A stretch of 64,000 nucleotides of DNA from Bradyrhizobium sp. CCBAU 51765 (lineage in GTDB: Bacteria; Pseudomonadota; Alphaproteobacteria; Rhizobiales; Xanthobacteraceae). How positions within the stretch are numbered: the first letter of the stretch is position 1; every line of letters begins with the position of its first letter. The stretch lies in the NCBI RefSeq assembly GCF_015291725.1, contig NZ_CP030038.1, forward strand, positions 6,065,001 to 6,129,000, read 5' to 3'. Of the stretch, positions 8,051 through 16,440 are shown one piece after another. The position numbers and the translations under genes were made by a program. Under the pieces are notes generated by a model that did no database searches, had not been told where the DNA came from, and saw only the letters and a program-made list of their open reading frames with translations.

Positions 8051-9700
8051 TCATTCCGCCGGCTGAAGAGCGACGGGCATCTGGGCTTCCTGTTCGCCGA
8101 CGCGAACCGTCATCCAGAGATTGTAGGCCATGATCAGCGCGCCGATCAGGAACAGCCCTCCGCCGGCGGCGCGGATGATGTAGAAGGGATGCATCGCCTC
8201 GACGGTCTCGATGAAGGAATATTCGAGGAAGCCGAGCGAGGTGTAGGCGCGCCACATCAGGCCCTGGAGGATGCCGGACACCCACATCGCCGAGATGTAG
8301 AGAACGATCCCGAGGGTCGCGATCCAGAAGTGCCAGTTGACGAGCTTCAGGCTGTAGAGGCCCTTGCGATTCCAGGCCCACGGCACCAGGCAGTAGAGCG
8401 CGCCGAAGGAGACGAAGCCGACCCAGCCGAGTGCGCCGGAGTGCACGTGACCGATGGTCCAGTCGGTGTAATGACTGAGCGAGTTGACCACCTTGATCGA
8501 CATCATCGGGCCTTCGAAGGTCGACATGCCGTAGAAGGCGACGGAGACCACGAGCATGCGCAGCACAGGATCGGTGCGCAGCTTGTCCCAGGCGCCCGAC
8601 AGCGTCATCAGGCCGTTGATCATGCCGCCCCAGGAGGGCATCCACAGCATGATCGAGAAGGTCATGCCCAGCGTCTGCGTCCAGTCGGGCAGCGCCGTGT
8701 AGTGCAGATGGTGCGGGCCGGCCCAGATGTAGAGGAAGATCAGCGCCCAGAAGTGGATGATCGAGAGCCGGTAGGAATAGATCGGCCGCTCGGCCCGCTT
8801 CGGGATGAAGTAGTACATGATGGCGAGGAAGCCGGCGGTCAGGAAGAAGCCGACCGCGTTGTGGCCGTACCACCACTGGAACATGGCGTCCTGGATGCCG
8901 CCCCAGGCGACGTAGGACTTCGAGCCGAACACCGAGACCGGGAGCGCGGGGTTGTTGCCGAGATGCAGCACCGCGATCGTCACGATGAAGGCGAGGTAGA
9001 ACCAGTTCGCGACGAAGATGTGCGGCTCCTTGCGCTTGAAGATGGTGGCAAGGAAGACCAGCAGATAGACGACCCAGACGATGGTCAGCCACAGATCGGC
9101 GTACCATTCCGGCTCGGCATATTCCTTCGACTGGGTGACGCCGAGCAGATAGCCCGTGCCGGCGACCAAAATGAAGAAGTTGTAGCCCAGCACGACGAAC
9201 CACGGCGCGAGGTCGCCGGCGAGGCGCGCGCGGCAGGACTTCTGCACCACGTAGAAGGAGGTCGCGACCAAGACGTTGCCGCCGAAGGCGAAGATCACGG
9301 CGGAGGTGTGCAGCGGCCGCAGCCGGCCGAAGCTGATCCAGGGCAGATCGAAGTTCAGCGCGGGCCAGGCCAGCTGCGAGGCGATGATGAGGCCGACGAG
9401 GAATCCGGCAATGCCCCAGAACATCGCCATGAAGGCGGAGAACTTGATCGGCCCCATGTTGTAGTTCGGGCGGCCGTTGATTTCCTGGGGCGGCAACGCC
9501 GCCGGCCGTTCGAAGTAGCGGTTGACGATGAAGAACACCGCAGCCAGGCTCGCCGCCGCGCTGAGCGCGGCGTGAAAGGCGAAGGGAGCATCGAGCGCCT
9601 TGGCCGAGGCGATCACGCAAAGAAAAGCGGTGACTGCGAACACGACAGCCAAGCCGCTTTCACCGATGGTCATGGATTTGGGGATGGAGGGCTGGCTCAT
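8051..9700 (-). CDS. fixN: FixN/CcoN, catalytic subunit of cbb3 oxidase
   Basis: A 549-residue heme-copper oxidase subunit with about twelve to fourteen membrane helices. Histidine-bearing segments include the GPHHLHYTALPDW region of the CuB/heme b3 site, VQWWYGHNAVGF-like sequence, and the helix with HVHSGALGWVG. The enzyme reduces O2 to water with high affinity, supporting respiration in nodules and other low-oxygen settings. It is the first gene of fixNOQP. A perfect FixK box lies 57 bases upstream of the ATG. Its proximity to fixGHIS and fixLJ-fixK2 is the standard bradyrhizobial arrangement. Confidence 0.98.
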   Translation of the reverse strand: MSQPSIPKSMTIGESGLAVVFAVTAFLCVIASAKALDAPFAFHAALSAAASLAAVFFIVNRYFERPAALPPQEINGRPNYNMGPIKFSAFMAMFWGIAGFLVGLIIASQLAWPALNFDLPWISFGRLRPLHTSAVIFAFGGNVLVATSFYVVQKSCRARLAGDLAPWFVVLGYNFFILVAGTGYLLGVTQSKEYAEPEWYADLWLTIVWVVYLLVFLATIFKRKEPHIFVANWFYLAFIVTIAVLHLGNNPALPVSVFGSKSYVAWGGIQDAMFQWWYGHNAVGFFLTAGFLAIMYYFIPKRAERPIYSYRLSIIHFWALIFLYIWAGPHHLHYTALPDWTQTLGMTFSIMLWMPSWGGMINGLMTLSGAWDKLRTDPVLRMLVVSVAFYGMSTFEGPMMSIKVVNSLSHYTDWTIGHVHSGALGWVGFVSFGALYCLVPWAWNRKGLYSLKLVNWHFWIATLGIVLYISAMWVSGILQGLMWRAYTSLGFLEYSFIETVEAMHPFYIIRAAGGGLFLIGALIMAYNLWMTVRVGEQEAQMPVALQPAE

Positions 9701-9756
9701 GCGGATTCTCTCTGAAAGAACACAACGCCAGAAATCACATTCACCCTCTCGGGGAA

Positions 9757-9770
9757 TTGATTGAAATCAA
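9757..9770 (-). promoter_or_regulatory. Perfect FixK/Anr-type box (anaerobox) for fixNOQP
   Basis: TTGAT-TGAA-ATCAA matches all ten specified bases of TTGAT-N4-ATCAA. The centre is 63.5 bp from the fixN start. A class II promoter with the activator near -41.5 would put the transcript start near 9722. Confidence 0.92.
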
Positions 9771-9911
9771 GCTGGATGGATTTCTGTTAATGTGAGCCGA
9801 TGCGCGGCCGGTTGAAGCGCTCTCTCCTGGCAGAAGGCAGCGAGAAAGGGTTCGGCAAACTCGTTAGGTGAAGCGTCGGCTCAGCAGTGAAACCCGCCTC
9901 CGTGGAGACAG

Positions 9912-10020
9912 ACCTTTCATCCGGCGCCATAGCGGAAGCTTCGCTTCCGCGTTTCCAAGAACGGCGGCCGAGGGCCGCCTGTGCCACCTTCTTCCACAAG
10001 GGACGAATGGAAGAAGAGAA
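9912..10020. repeat. Degenerate dispersed repeat between fixN and the CBS gene
   Basis: The sequence begins like gacctttcatccggcgcc, contains the inverted pair gcggaagc/gcttccgc, and ends ccaccttcttccacaaggga. It resembles a decayed copy of the bradyrhizobial 'ctcatccggcgc...ccttctcccacaagggg' unit also seen near 22490. The rest of the 349-base gap between fixN and the CBS gene (9701-10049) holds the FixK box and nothing else recognised. Confidence 0.55.
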
Positions 10021-10049
10021 ATCTCTCCGTATAATCACGGAGCTCCTGC

Positions 10050-10475
10050 TCAGTCCCGCGCCGTCGCCTTGAGCGCCGCGATGACGTCCTCACGGGCGAT
10101 GATGCCGACCAGCTTCTGTGCACCGTCGAGCACGATAATGCTCCTGATGCGGTGCTCGACCATGATCTGGAGCACGCGTGTCAGCCGCGTGTCGGGGCTG
10201 ACATAGATGAACTCGGGAGTCATGACGTCGCCGATCTTGCGTCTCATCAGGTCATCATAGCGCGGCAACATCTGGGTCGGCGTGAAGGCGAAGCACTTCA
10301 GGATGTCGAACTTGGTGACGATGCCGACCACCTGCCCGTCGTCTTCGACCGGATAGGAGTTGAAATCGTCGGTCTCGAACATCTCGCTGAGCTGGAACAA
10401 GTCGAGGCCGCGCTGCACCGTTTTGACGTTGCGCGTCATGTAGCCGTCGACAGTCTGTTCAAGAAATTTGTACAT
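10050..10475 (-). CDS. CBS-domain pair protein
   Basis: A 141-residue soluble protein made almost wholly of two CBS motifs. The first covers about residues 12-65 (DGYMTRNVKTVQRG ... GIVTKFDIL), the second about 80-138 (IGDVMTPEFIYVSPDT ... GIIAREDVI). CBS pairs bind adenine nucleotides and act as energy or redox sensors on partner proteins. No enzymatic domain is attached. It starts 38 bases after the stop of the universal stress gene, so the two are probably cotranscribed. It may therefore share the FixK-type promoter upstream of that gene. The partner is unknown. Confidence 0.88.
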   Translation of the reverse strand: MYKFLEQTVDGYMTRNVKTVQRGLDLFQLSEMFETDDFNSYPVEDDGQVVGIVTKFDILKCFAFTPTQMLPRYDDLMRRKIGDVMTPEFIYVSPDTRLTRVLQIMVEHRIRSIIVLDGAQKLVGIIAREDVIAALKATARD

Positions 10476-10513
10476 GACGCGTCCTCCTCGATTCGATACT
10501 GACCGGCCGGCGG

Positions 10514-11347
10514 TCAGTGCGACAGCAGCACGCTCCGGGCGGTTTGCGTGACCAGATACTGGGTGACGCCCCCGAGGATCAGCTCACGAAATCTCGAATG
10601 ACCGTAGGCGCCCGCGACGATCAGGCCGGCACCGACGTCGCCCGCGACCTTCTCCAGATGCGCCGCGGAGCTTTCATCTCTTGCGGCCTCCGAGACGCGT
10701 GCGGTCGCGGTGACGCCGTGACGGCCGAGCCAGGCGGCGACGTCGATGACGCCGGCCATCACGGCCGAGCGGTCGTCGTCCTGCTCCGGAATTTCAACGA
10801 TGCTGACGTCCCTCGCCTTGCGCAGCATCGGCAGCGCGGCGGCCACCGCCCGCCGCGCCTCCGGCGTGTCCTTCCACGCCACCAGCACATTGCGCAGGTC
10901 GAGCCAGTTGACCCGATCGGGGACGACGAGAAGCGGACGGCCGGCCTGCAGCACCAGATCCTTGGGGCTTGCGAGCGAGAAAGCATCGGAGAAGGCCGGG
11001 CTCTGCCCTCCGCTGACGACGATGTCGGCGCAACGCGCCTGCGCCAGGACGAATCGCGCCGGAAAATCCATGGCGCTGCGCCACTCCACATGCCCGCCGC
11101 GCGCCTTCGTGGCCGCGCGGAATTGTGCTTCCAGCTCTGCCAGCCGCCGCTTGACCGAAGCTTCGCCCTCGTCGATCAGCGCCTGCGCCTCGGTGCCGTC
11201 GGTGAAATAGAGTGGCGGCGCGAACTGCGCTGCGGCGACCCCGACGATCGCAGCCTCGAAGCGCTCGGCCAGCTCCCCCGCGACCTGAAGACGCGCTTCG
11301 TTGGGCTGATCGAGTGCCAAGCTGACCATGACGGTCGCGTATGTCAT
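10514..11347 (-). CDS. Tandem universal stress protein (UspA-type)
   Basis: A 277-residue cytoplasmic protein of two UspA repeats. The N-terminal one starts MTYATVMVSLALDQ. The C-terminal one ends with the ATP-binding-type motif GAYGHSRFRELILGGVTQYLV, close to the Usp G-x2-G-x9-G(S/T) pattern. Such proteins support survival under low oxygen or stress. The ATG at 11347 has a GGAG sequence before it. It heads a probable two-gene operon with the CBS protein. A FixK-like site is centred 65.5 bp upstream, suggesting induction in microaerobic conditions along with fixNOQP. Confidence 0.88.
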   Translation of the reverse strand: MTYATVMVSLALDQPNEARLQVAGELAERFEAAIVGVAAAQFAPPLYFTDGTEAQALIDEGEASVKRRLAELEAQFRAATKARGGHVEWRSAMDFPARFVLAQARCADIVVSGGQSPAFSDAFSLASPKDLVLQAGRPLLVVPDRVNWLDLRNVLVAWKDTPEARRAVAAALPMLRKARDVSIVEIPEQDDDRSAVMAGVIDVAAWLGRHGVTATARVSEAARDESSAAHLEKVAGDVGAGLIVAGAYGHSRFRELILGGVTQYLVTQTARSVLLSH

Positions 11348-11405
11348 CGGGTATCTCCAGCATCACCAATTTTTTCAAATCGTAAGCCTGCTGCCGCGCG
11401 GCAGG

Positions 11406-11419
11406 ATGAGATAGATCAA
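11406..11419 (-). promoter_or_regulatory. Candidate FixK box upstream of the stress-protein gene
   Basis: On the minus strand it reads TTGAT-CTAT-CTCAT, 8 of 10 matches to TTGAT-N4-ATCAA. Its centre is 65.5 bp from the start at 11347, close to the spacing at fixN (63.5) and fixG (61.5). fixL, on the other strand, starts 141 bases away, so the stress gene is the better target. Confidence 0.5.
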
Positions 11420-11559
11420 ACAGGCGCTTTCTGGCTCTCGCTGTTCAATGAGGATACGATAGCGAATTCAACGTCCGCGCTTGCCTCTGGGCGAGCCTTG
11501 GGCGAAATTGCCGTAGCGGTAATGGCATCCTGCCTGCCCGCTGAGAACAGGAGCAGAGC

Positions 11560-13077
11560 TTGGCGCCGACCCGCGTGACTCATCCGGCAGACGAGGTTCG
11601 GGGCGAGCATTTCCGGGGCCGCATCGAGGGCTTCGGGGTGGGCACCTGGGACTTTGATCTGCAGACCCGCGAGCTTGAATGGTCGGAGATGGCCAAGCGG
11701 CTGTTTGGCCTCGAGCGGGACCAGGCCGTCAGCTACGACCTCTTTCTTTCGCTGCTGGAGCCGGGCGATCGGGACCACCTCCTGAAGGAGATCGGGCGCG
11801 CCTCGGAAGGCGGTGGGGGACTTGACCTGTCCTTCAAGGTCGGCGGCGCGTCCGGAAACGGCCAATGGATCCGAGCCAGGGCCGGCGTGATCCGGGACGA
11901 TTCGGGCGCGCCACGTCATCTCAGCGGGATATTCCTCGACATCAACGAGGAAAAGCAGCTCGAGGAGGCCCTGCGCTCCCAGGAGAATCATCTTCGCTCG
12001 ATTCTCGAAACGGTGCCCGACGCCATGATCGTCATCGATTCACGCGGCATCATGCAGCTCTTCAGCAGTGCCGCGGAGCGGCTGTTCGGCTACAGCAGGC
12101 AGGAAGCCATTGGCCGGAACGTGAGCATTCTCATGCCTGAGCCCGATCAGTCGCGTCACGACGGCTATCTTGCGCGATACCTCAGGACGAGCGATCCGCA
12201 CATTATCGGCATCGGCCGGATAGTGACGGGCAAGCGCCGCGACGGCACGACCTTCCCGATGCATCTCTCCGTCGGGCAGACGCAGCGCGCGGGCGAGCCC
12301 CATTTCACCGGCTTCGTGCGAGACCTCACCGAGCACCAGCAGACCCAGGCGCGGCTCCAGGAACTGCAAGCCGAGCTTGTGCATGTGTCGCGGTTGACCG
12401 CAATGGGCGAAATGGCTTCCGCGCTCGCCCACGAGCTCAACCAGCCGCTGGCGGCGATCAGCAACTACATGAAGGGATCGCGGCGCCTCCTCGCCGGCAG
12501 CAGCGATCCCAACTCGGCGAAGGTCGAAAGCGCGCTCGATCGGGCGGCGGAGCAGGCCTTGCGGGCCGGCCAGATCATCCGCCGGCTGCGCGACTTCGTC
12601 TCGCGCGGCGAATCGGAAAAGCGGGTCGAGAGCCTGTCGAAGCTGATCGAGGAAGCCGGCGCGCTCGGGCTCGCCGGCGCGCGCGAGCAGAACGTGCAGC
12701 TCCGCTTCAGCCTCGATCCTGACGCCGATCTCGTCCTCGCCGACCGGGTGCAGATCCAGCAGGTGCTGGTCAATCTGTTCCGCAACGCGCTGGAAGCAAT
12801 GGCGCAGTCGCCGCGGCGCGAGCTCGTCGTCGCCAACACTTGCGTCGCTGACGACATGATCGAGGTTGAGGTTTCCGACACCGGGTCGGGCTTCCGCGAC
12901 GACGTCATTCCTAACCTGTTCCAGACCTTCTTCACCACCAAAGACACCGGCATGGGCGTGGGACTGTCGATCAGCCGCTCGATCATCGAGGCTCACGGCG
13001 GCCGCATGTGGGCCGAGAGCAACGCGGCGGGCGGAGCGACATTCCGCTTCACCTTGCCGGCAACCGACGAGAGCTGA
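11560..13077 (+). CDS. fixL: FixL oxygen-sensing histidine kinase
   Basis: A 505-residue soluble kinase. It has an N-terminal PAS region (about 20-130), the heme PAS domain (about 140-260), the phosphoacceptor helix and the HATPase domain (about 370-500). The heme ligand His200 lies in SRHDGYLARY, Arg220 in GIGRIVTGKRRDG, and His291 in ALAHELNQPLAAIS; these are the positions known from B. japonicum FixL. HATPase motifs NLFRNALEAM, DTGSGF and GMGVGLSISRSI are intact. The start is TTG at 11560 with GGAG upstream, giving exactly the known length. O2 on the heme inhibits the kinase; without O2 it phosphorylates FixJ. The gene lies 3 bases before fixJ. Confidence 0.98.
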   Translation: MAPTRVTHPADEVRGEHFRGRIEGFGVGTWDFDLQTRELEWSEMAKRLFGLERDQAVSYDLFLSLLEPGDRDHLLKEIGRASEGGGGLDLSFKVGGASGNGQWIRARAGVIRDDSGAPRHLSGIFLDINEEKQLEEALRSQENHLRSILETVPDAMIVIDSRGIMQLFSSAAERLFGYSRQEAIGRNVSILMPEPDQSRHDGYLARYLRTSDPHIIGIGRIVTGKRRDGTTFPMHLSVGQTQRAGEPHFTGFVRDLTEHQQTQARLQELQAELVHVSRLTAMGEMASALAHELNQPLAAISNYMKGSRRLLAGSSDPNSAKVESALDRAAEQALRAGQIIRRLRDFVSRGESEKRVESLSKLIEEAGALGLAGAREQNVQLRFSLDPDADLVLADRVQIQQVLVNLFRNALEAMAQSPRRELVVANTCVADDMIEVEVSDTGSGFRDDVIPNLFQTFFTTKDTGMGVGLSISRSIIEAHGGRMWAESNAAGGATFRFTLPATDES

Positions 13078-13080
13078 TCC

Positions 13081-13698
13081 ATGACGACCAAGGGAAATGT
13101 CTACGTCATCGACGACGACGCAGCGATGCGGGACTCGCTGAACTTCCTGCTGGATTCCGCCGGCTTCGGCGTCACCCTGTTCGACGACGCCCTCGCCTTT
13201 CTCGAAGCCCTGCCCGGCCTCGCCTTCGGCTGCGTCGTCTCCGACGTGCGCATGCCCGGCCTCGACGGGATCGAACTGCTGAAGCGGATGAAGGCGCAGC
13301 AGAGCCCCTTCCCGATCGTGATCATGACCGGTCATGGCGACGTGCCGCTCGCGGTCGAAGCCATGAAGCTCGGGGCGGTCGATTTCCTGGAAAAGCCGTT
13401 CGATGACGACCGTCTCACCGCCATGATCGATGCGGCCATCCGCCGGGCCGAGCCTGCCGCCAAGAACGAAGCCGTCGCGCAGGACATCGCCGCCCGCGTC
13501 GCGTCCTTGAGTCCCAGGGAGCGCCAGGTCATGGAAGGGCTGATCGCGGGCCTCTCCAACAAGCTGATCGCCCGCGAATACGACATCAGCCCGCGCACCA
13601 TCGAGGTCTACCGGGCCAACGTCATGACCAAGATGCAGGCGAGCAGCCTCTCCGAACTCGTCCGGCTAGCGATGCGTGCCGGCATGCTCAACGATTGA
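13081..13698 (+). CDS. fixJ: FixJ response regulator
   Basis: A 205-residue two-domain regulator. The receiver (about 1-125) has the acidic pair DDD at 11-13, phosphoacceptor Asp55 (SDVRMPGLDG) and a Lys in FLEKPFDD. The C-terminal LuxR-type helix-turn-helix reads LSPRERQVMEGLIAGLSNK ... SPRTIEVYRANVMTKM. FixJ~P activates fixK2. The ATG follows the fixL stop by 3 bases, so translation is coupled. All key residues are present. Confidence 0.98.
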   Translation: MTTKGNVYVIDDDAAMRDSLNFLLDSAGFGVTLFDDALAFLEALPGLAFGCVVSDVRMPGLDGIELLKRMKAQQSPFPIVIMTGHGDVPLAVEAMKLGAVDFLEKPFDDDRLTAMIDAAIRRAEPAAKNEAVAQDIAARVASLSPRERQVMEGLIAGLSNKLIAREYDISPRTIEVYRANVMTKMQASSLSELVRLAMRAGMLND

Positions 13699-13741
13699 GG
13701 CAGGTCAAGGCGCCTTCCCGGGGCCATGCTAACCAGTCAGC

Positions 13742-14158
13742 ATGATCGAGGTCAGCTCACTTGGTGCGCGGCTACCGTCCTCCCCACAACTCACCGTCTT
13801 TGTGGTCGACGATGATGCCGCCGTCCTGGGATCGTTGCGGTTCCTGCTGGAGACCGATGGCTTTGCCGTGCGGACATTCAGGAGCGGCACGGCGCTACTC
13901 AATGTCAGCGGCGCGGCCGGGCCGGACTGCTACGTCATCGACTACAAGATGCCGGATATCAACGGCATCGAGCTGACCGGCCGCTTGCGCAAATCCGACT
14001 GCGACGCGCCTGTGGTCCTGATCACCGGCTATCCCGACGAGAACATCTCGGCCCGGGCGGCGTCGGCGGGCATCAAGGACGTGGTCTTGAAGCCGCTTCT
14101 CGAAGAAAACCTGGTCAAGTGCATCCGCCATGCCATCCAGGACCGCCCCCGCGCCTAG
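13742..14158 (+). CDS. Orphan single-domain response regulator
   Basis: A 138-residue stand-alone receiver domain after a short N-terminal tail of about 17 residues. It has the acidic cluster VVDDDAA (about 21-27), the probable phosphoacceptor Asp67 in YVIDYKMPDINGIEL, and the conserved lysine in VVLKPLLEENL. There is no output domain. It sits between fixJ and fixK2 on the same strand, 43 bases after fixJ, as in B. japonicum where an equivalent receiver gene occupies this position. It may compete with FixJ for FixL phosphate or serve another kinase. Its role is inference. Confidence 0.9.
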   Translation: MIEVSSLGARLPSSPQLTVFVVDDDAAVLGSLRFLLETDGFAVRTFRSGTALLNVSGAAGPDCYVIDYKMPDINGIELTGRLRKSDCDAPVVLITGYPDENISARAASAGIKDVVLKPLLEENLVKCIRHAIQDRPRA

Positions 14159-14206
14159 AGCATGATCCGGAAAAGTGCGCAGCGGTTTTCCGAAAAGATC
14201 GTGCTC
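14158..14206. repeat. Dispersed 49-bp palindromic repeat, copy 1
   Basis: The unit begins gagcatgatccggaaaag and ends cttttcgg-like/gatcgtgctc, giving ends that pair (gagcatgatc with gatcgtgctc) around a second pair (ccggaaaa/ttttccga). A nearly identical copy follows the molybdenum hydroxylase gene at 48521-48569. Both lie directly after stop codons. Confidence 0.85.
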
Positions 14207-14267
14207 AAACAGTAACCTAAGGCGCAATGACGATTCATTCTGATCTCATCGCGCCTGACCTACGGGA

Positions 14268-14290
14268 TTCTACGTAAGGCACCCTCCTTA
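14268..14290 (+). promoter_or_regulatory. Candidate FixJ-binding region of fixK2
   Basis: The stretch tctacgtaaggcaccctcc lies about 75-90 bp before the fixK2 start. It shares the GTAAG...CC layout of FixJ sites described for S. meliloti fixK. FixJ~P activation of fixK2 is established in B. japonicum; this exact placement is inferred from sequence similarity only. Confidence 0.45.
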
Positions 14291-14361
14291 AGATATCGCT
14301 CGAAATTTTCGAAGCCCCCGATACCGCGTAGGAAAGCGCCATCACAACGGAGATGGCGCAG

Positions 14362-15060
14362 ATGCTGACCCAGACAATCAACACCCAGGCGATCAACACC
14401 CAAATCGGTGGCAAGATTGCCCCTGCCCACCCCGTAACCGACCAGTTCGGCGCGATCACGGGCCATGTCGGCCTGGTCGCCACCGAGTTCTCCTACGGCA
14501 AGGACGAGGAGATCTACGGCGAGGACGAGGCGGCCGAGTACGTCTATCAGGTGGTCACCGGCGCGGTGCGCAGCTACAAGCTTCTTTCCGACGGCCGTCG
14601 CCAGATCGGCGCCTTCCATCTCCCCGGCGACGTGTTCGGCCTCGAATCCGGTCCCACTCACCGTCTCGCCGCGGAAGCCATCATCGACACCAACGTTCGC
14701 CTCGTGAAGCGCGCGAGCCTCGAGAAGGCCGCCGGCACCGACGTGCAGGTTGCCCGCAAGCTATGGGCGATGACCGCCGGTGAGCTTCGTCATGCCGAGG
14801 ATCACATGCTGCTGCTGGGCCGCAAGACTGCGATGGAGCGTGTTGCGACTTTCCTGCTCGAAATGGACCGCCGCCTCGCCGTTGCCGGCATGATGGCGCT
14901 GCCGATGTGCCGCCGCGACATCGGCGACTATCTCGGCCTCACCCTCGAAACCGTGTCGCGCGCACTGTCGCAGCTTCACGCCCAGGGCATTCTCGGCTTC
15001 TCCGGCGCCCGCCAGATCGTGCTGCGCAACCGCCAGCGCCTGCACAATCTCGACGCCTGA
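14362..15060 (+). CDS. fixK2: FixK2, CRP/FNR-type transcription activator
   Basis: A 232-residue CRP/FNR-family protein. It has a cyclic-nucleotide-like beta-roll (about 40-120), a dimerisation helix, and a C-terminal winged helix with recognition segment GLTLETVSRALSQLH. There is no N-terminal cysteine cluster, so it does not sense O2 through an Fe-S cluster. The start at 14362 is chosen over the ATG at 14353. It leaves 9 bases to the GGAG sequence, gives the known 232-residue length, and puts the single cysteine (ALPMCRRDIGDY) at position 183, the known redox-sensitive Cys183. It activates fixNOQP, fixGHIS and other low-oxygen genes. Confidence 0.96.
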   Translation: MLTQTINTQAINTQIGGKIAPAHPVTDQFGAITGHVGLVATEFSYGKDEEIYGEDEAAEYVYQVVTGAVRSYKLLSDGRRQIGAFHLPGDVFGLESGPTHRLAAEAIIDTNVRLVKRASLEKAAGTDVQVARKLWAMTAGELRHAEDHMLLLGRKTAMERVATFLLEMDRRLAVAGMMALPMCRRDIGDYLGLTLETVSRALSQLHAQGILGFSGARQIVLRNRQRLHNLDA

Positions 15061-15083
15061 TCGGTTTTCTCCCCCCGTGACTT

Positions 15084-15119
15084 GGCCGGCCGAACCCGAT
15101 TCGGCCGGCCTTCTCTTTT
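15084..15119. terminator. Terminator after fixK2, possibly bidirectional
   Basis: Perfect 11-bp stem ggccggccgaa/ttcggccggcc with a 5-base loop, followed on the plus strand by ttctctttt. It lies 23 bases after the fixK2 stop and before the convergent MFS stop, so it can end both transcripts. Confidence 0.88.
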
Positions 15120-15126
15120 GTCGCGA

Positions 15127-16440
15127 TCAGGCCTTGCGCCGGGTTTCCGGCATCATCAGCAGGATCAGAAGGAGCCCCGTCGCGGCGACGCCGGACAGCC
15201 CGATGAATGCGGTGGCATTGCCGAACTTGTCGCTGACATAGCCGCCGAGCACCGTGCTCAACGATGCCCCGATGCCGGTCGCAGTCCCCACGATCCCCTG
15301 CGCCAGGTTGAAATGACCGCTGCCGAAGGCGACGTCGGCCACGATCAGCGGAATCATGACTGCGAACACCGCGGCGGTGAAGCCGTCGAACACCTGCACC
15401 AGCACCAGCAGGTAGGGATCGCGCACGGTCGCAAACAGCAGCCCGCGAATCGTCAACGCGCCGAATCCGATCAAGAGCAGCGGACGCCGGCCCCAGAGCT
15501 GTGCCTTACGCCCGACCGTCGGCGACAGCAGCGCCACGATCGCCTGCGGCACGATGATGCAGGCGGCGACGAGCACGGTCGCCCATTGGCTCGACCGCGC
15601 CGTCACCGCGCTCGCCATCAGCGGCATCATCGCGGCGTTCGCGAGCTGCAACAACAGCACGCTGAGCGCGAAGACGATGAGCGGACGCTGCCGGATCAAG
15701 TGCCAGATGTTGGTATCGCCGCGGTCCGCGGCTTCAGGCGGCATCTCGCCGTGACAGCGCCTGATGTCGACCTCGTTCTCGCGGATGCGCGAGAGCGCGA
15801 TCAGGGTCGGGATCGCGAGCAGGAAAGTGACCAGGAACACCGAGCGGCTCGACAGGAGATAACCCGCGGTGCCCATCACCGCCGCCGCGACGCCGTTGCC
15901 CAGCGAGGCGAAGCGCGCGTTGCGGCCGAGCCGCTCGCCAATCGCGAGCGGGCCGACGAGGCCAAGGCTGATCGCGGCGATCGCCGGCCCGAGCACGCAG
16001 CTCGCCGCCGCGTGCAAGGTGGCGGCGGCGACCACAACCGGGAAGATCGGCATGGCGGCATAGGCAAGCGCGCAGACGCCGATGGTCGCAATCGCGAGGG
16101 CGGCGACCAGGCGCTCCGACTTCGCGGCATCGATGATCGCGCCGCCCGGCATCTGCCCGATCAACGCGACGATGCCGCCGATCGACAGCACGAGGCCGAT
16201 CTCGACCTGAGTCCATTTCTGCGTCGTCAGGTAGACCGCGATGAAGGGGCCGAAGCCGGTCTGTACGTCGGCGAGGAAGAAGATGAACCAGTCGAGGCCG
16301 CGCAGGCTCTGGCGCGAGGGCGCCGGAATAGCCGCGGCCGAAGGCGCAGCGACCTTGTCCTGCTCGGCGCGGGCGCCGTGATCCGCATGGTTCGGCTTCC
16401 TCGACAACAGCACAGGCGATGAGCCCTCCCGGCACCTCAC
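15127..16440 (-). CDS. MFS permease
   Basis: A 437-residue membrane protein with about twelve helices and a hydrophilic N-terminal tail of roughly 48 residues before DWFIFFLADVQTGFGPFIAVYL. The motif GGAIIDAAKSERL resembles the cytoplasmic loop 2-3 signature of MFS carriers. The start shown is GTG at 16440, overlapping the stop of the PRC-barrel gene (GTGA), which supports coupling; internal starts nearer the first helix remain possible. No substrate is evident. It converges with fixK2 across a strong terminator. Confidence 0.75.
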   Translation of the reverse strand: MRCREGSSPVLLSRKPNHADHGARAEQDKVAAPSAAAIPAPSRQSLRGLDWFIFFLADVQTGFGPFIAVYLTTQKWTQVEIGLVLSIGGIVALIGQMPGGAIIDAAKSERLVAALAIATIGVCALAYAAMPIFPVVVAAATLHAAASCVLGPAIAAISLGLVGPLAIGERLGRNARFASLGNGVAAAVMGTAGYLLSSRSVFLVTFLLAIPTLIALSRIRENEVDIRRCHGEMPPEAADRGDTNIWHLIRQRPLIVFALSVLLLQLANAAMMPLMASAVTARSSQWATVLVAACIIVPQAIVALLSPTVGRKAQLWGRRPLLLIGFGALTIRGLLFATVRDPYLLVLVQVFDGFTAAVFAVMIPLIVADVAFGSGHFNLAQGIVGTATGIGASLSTVLGGYVSDKFGNATAFIGLSGVAATGLLLILLMMPETRRKA

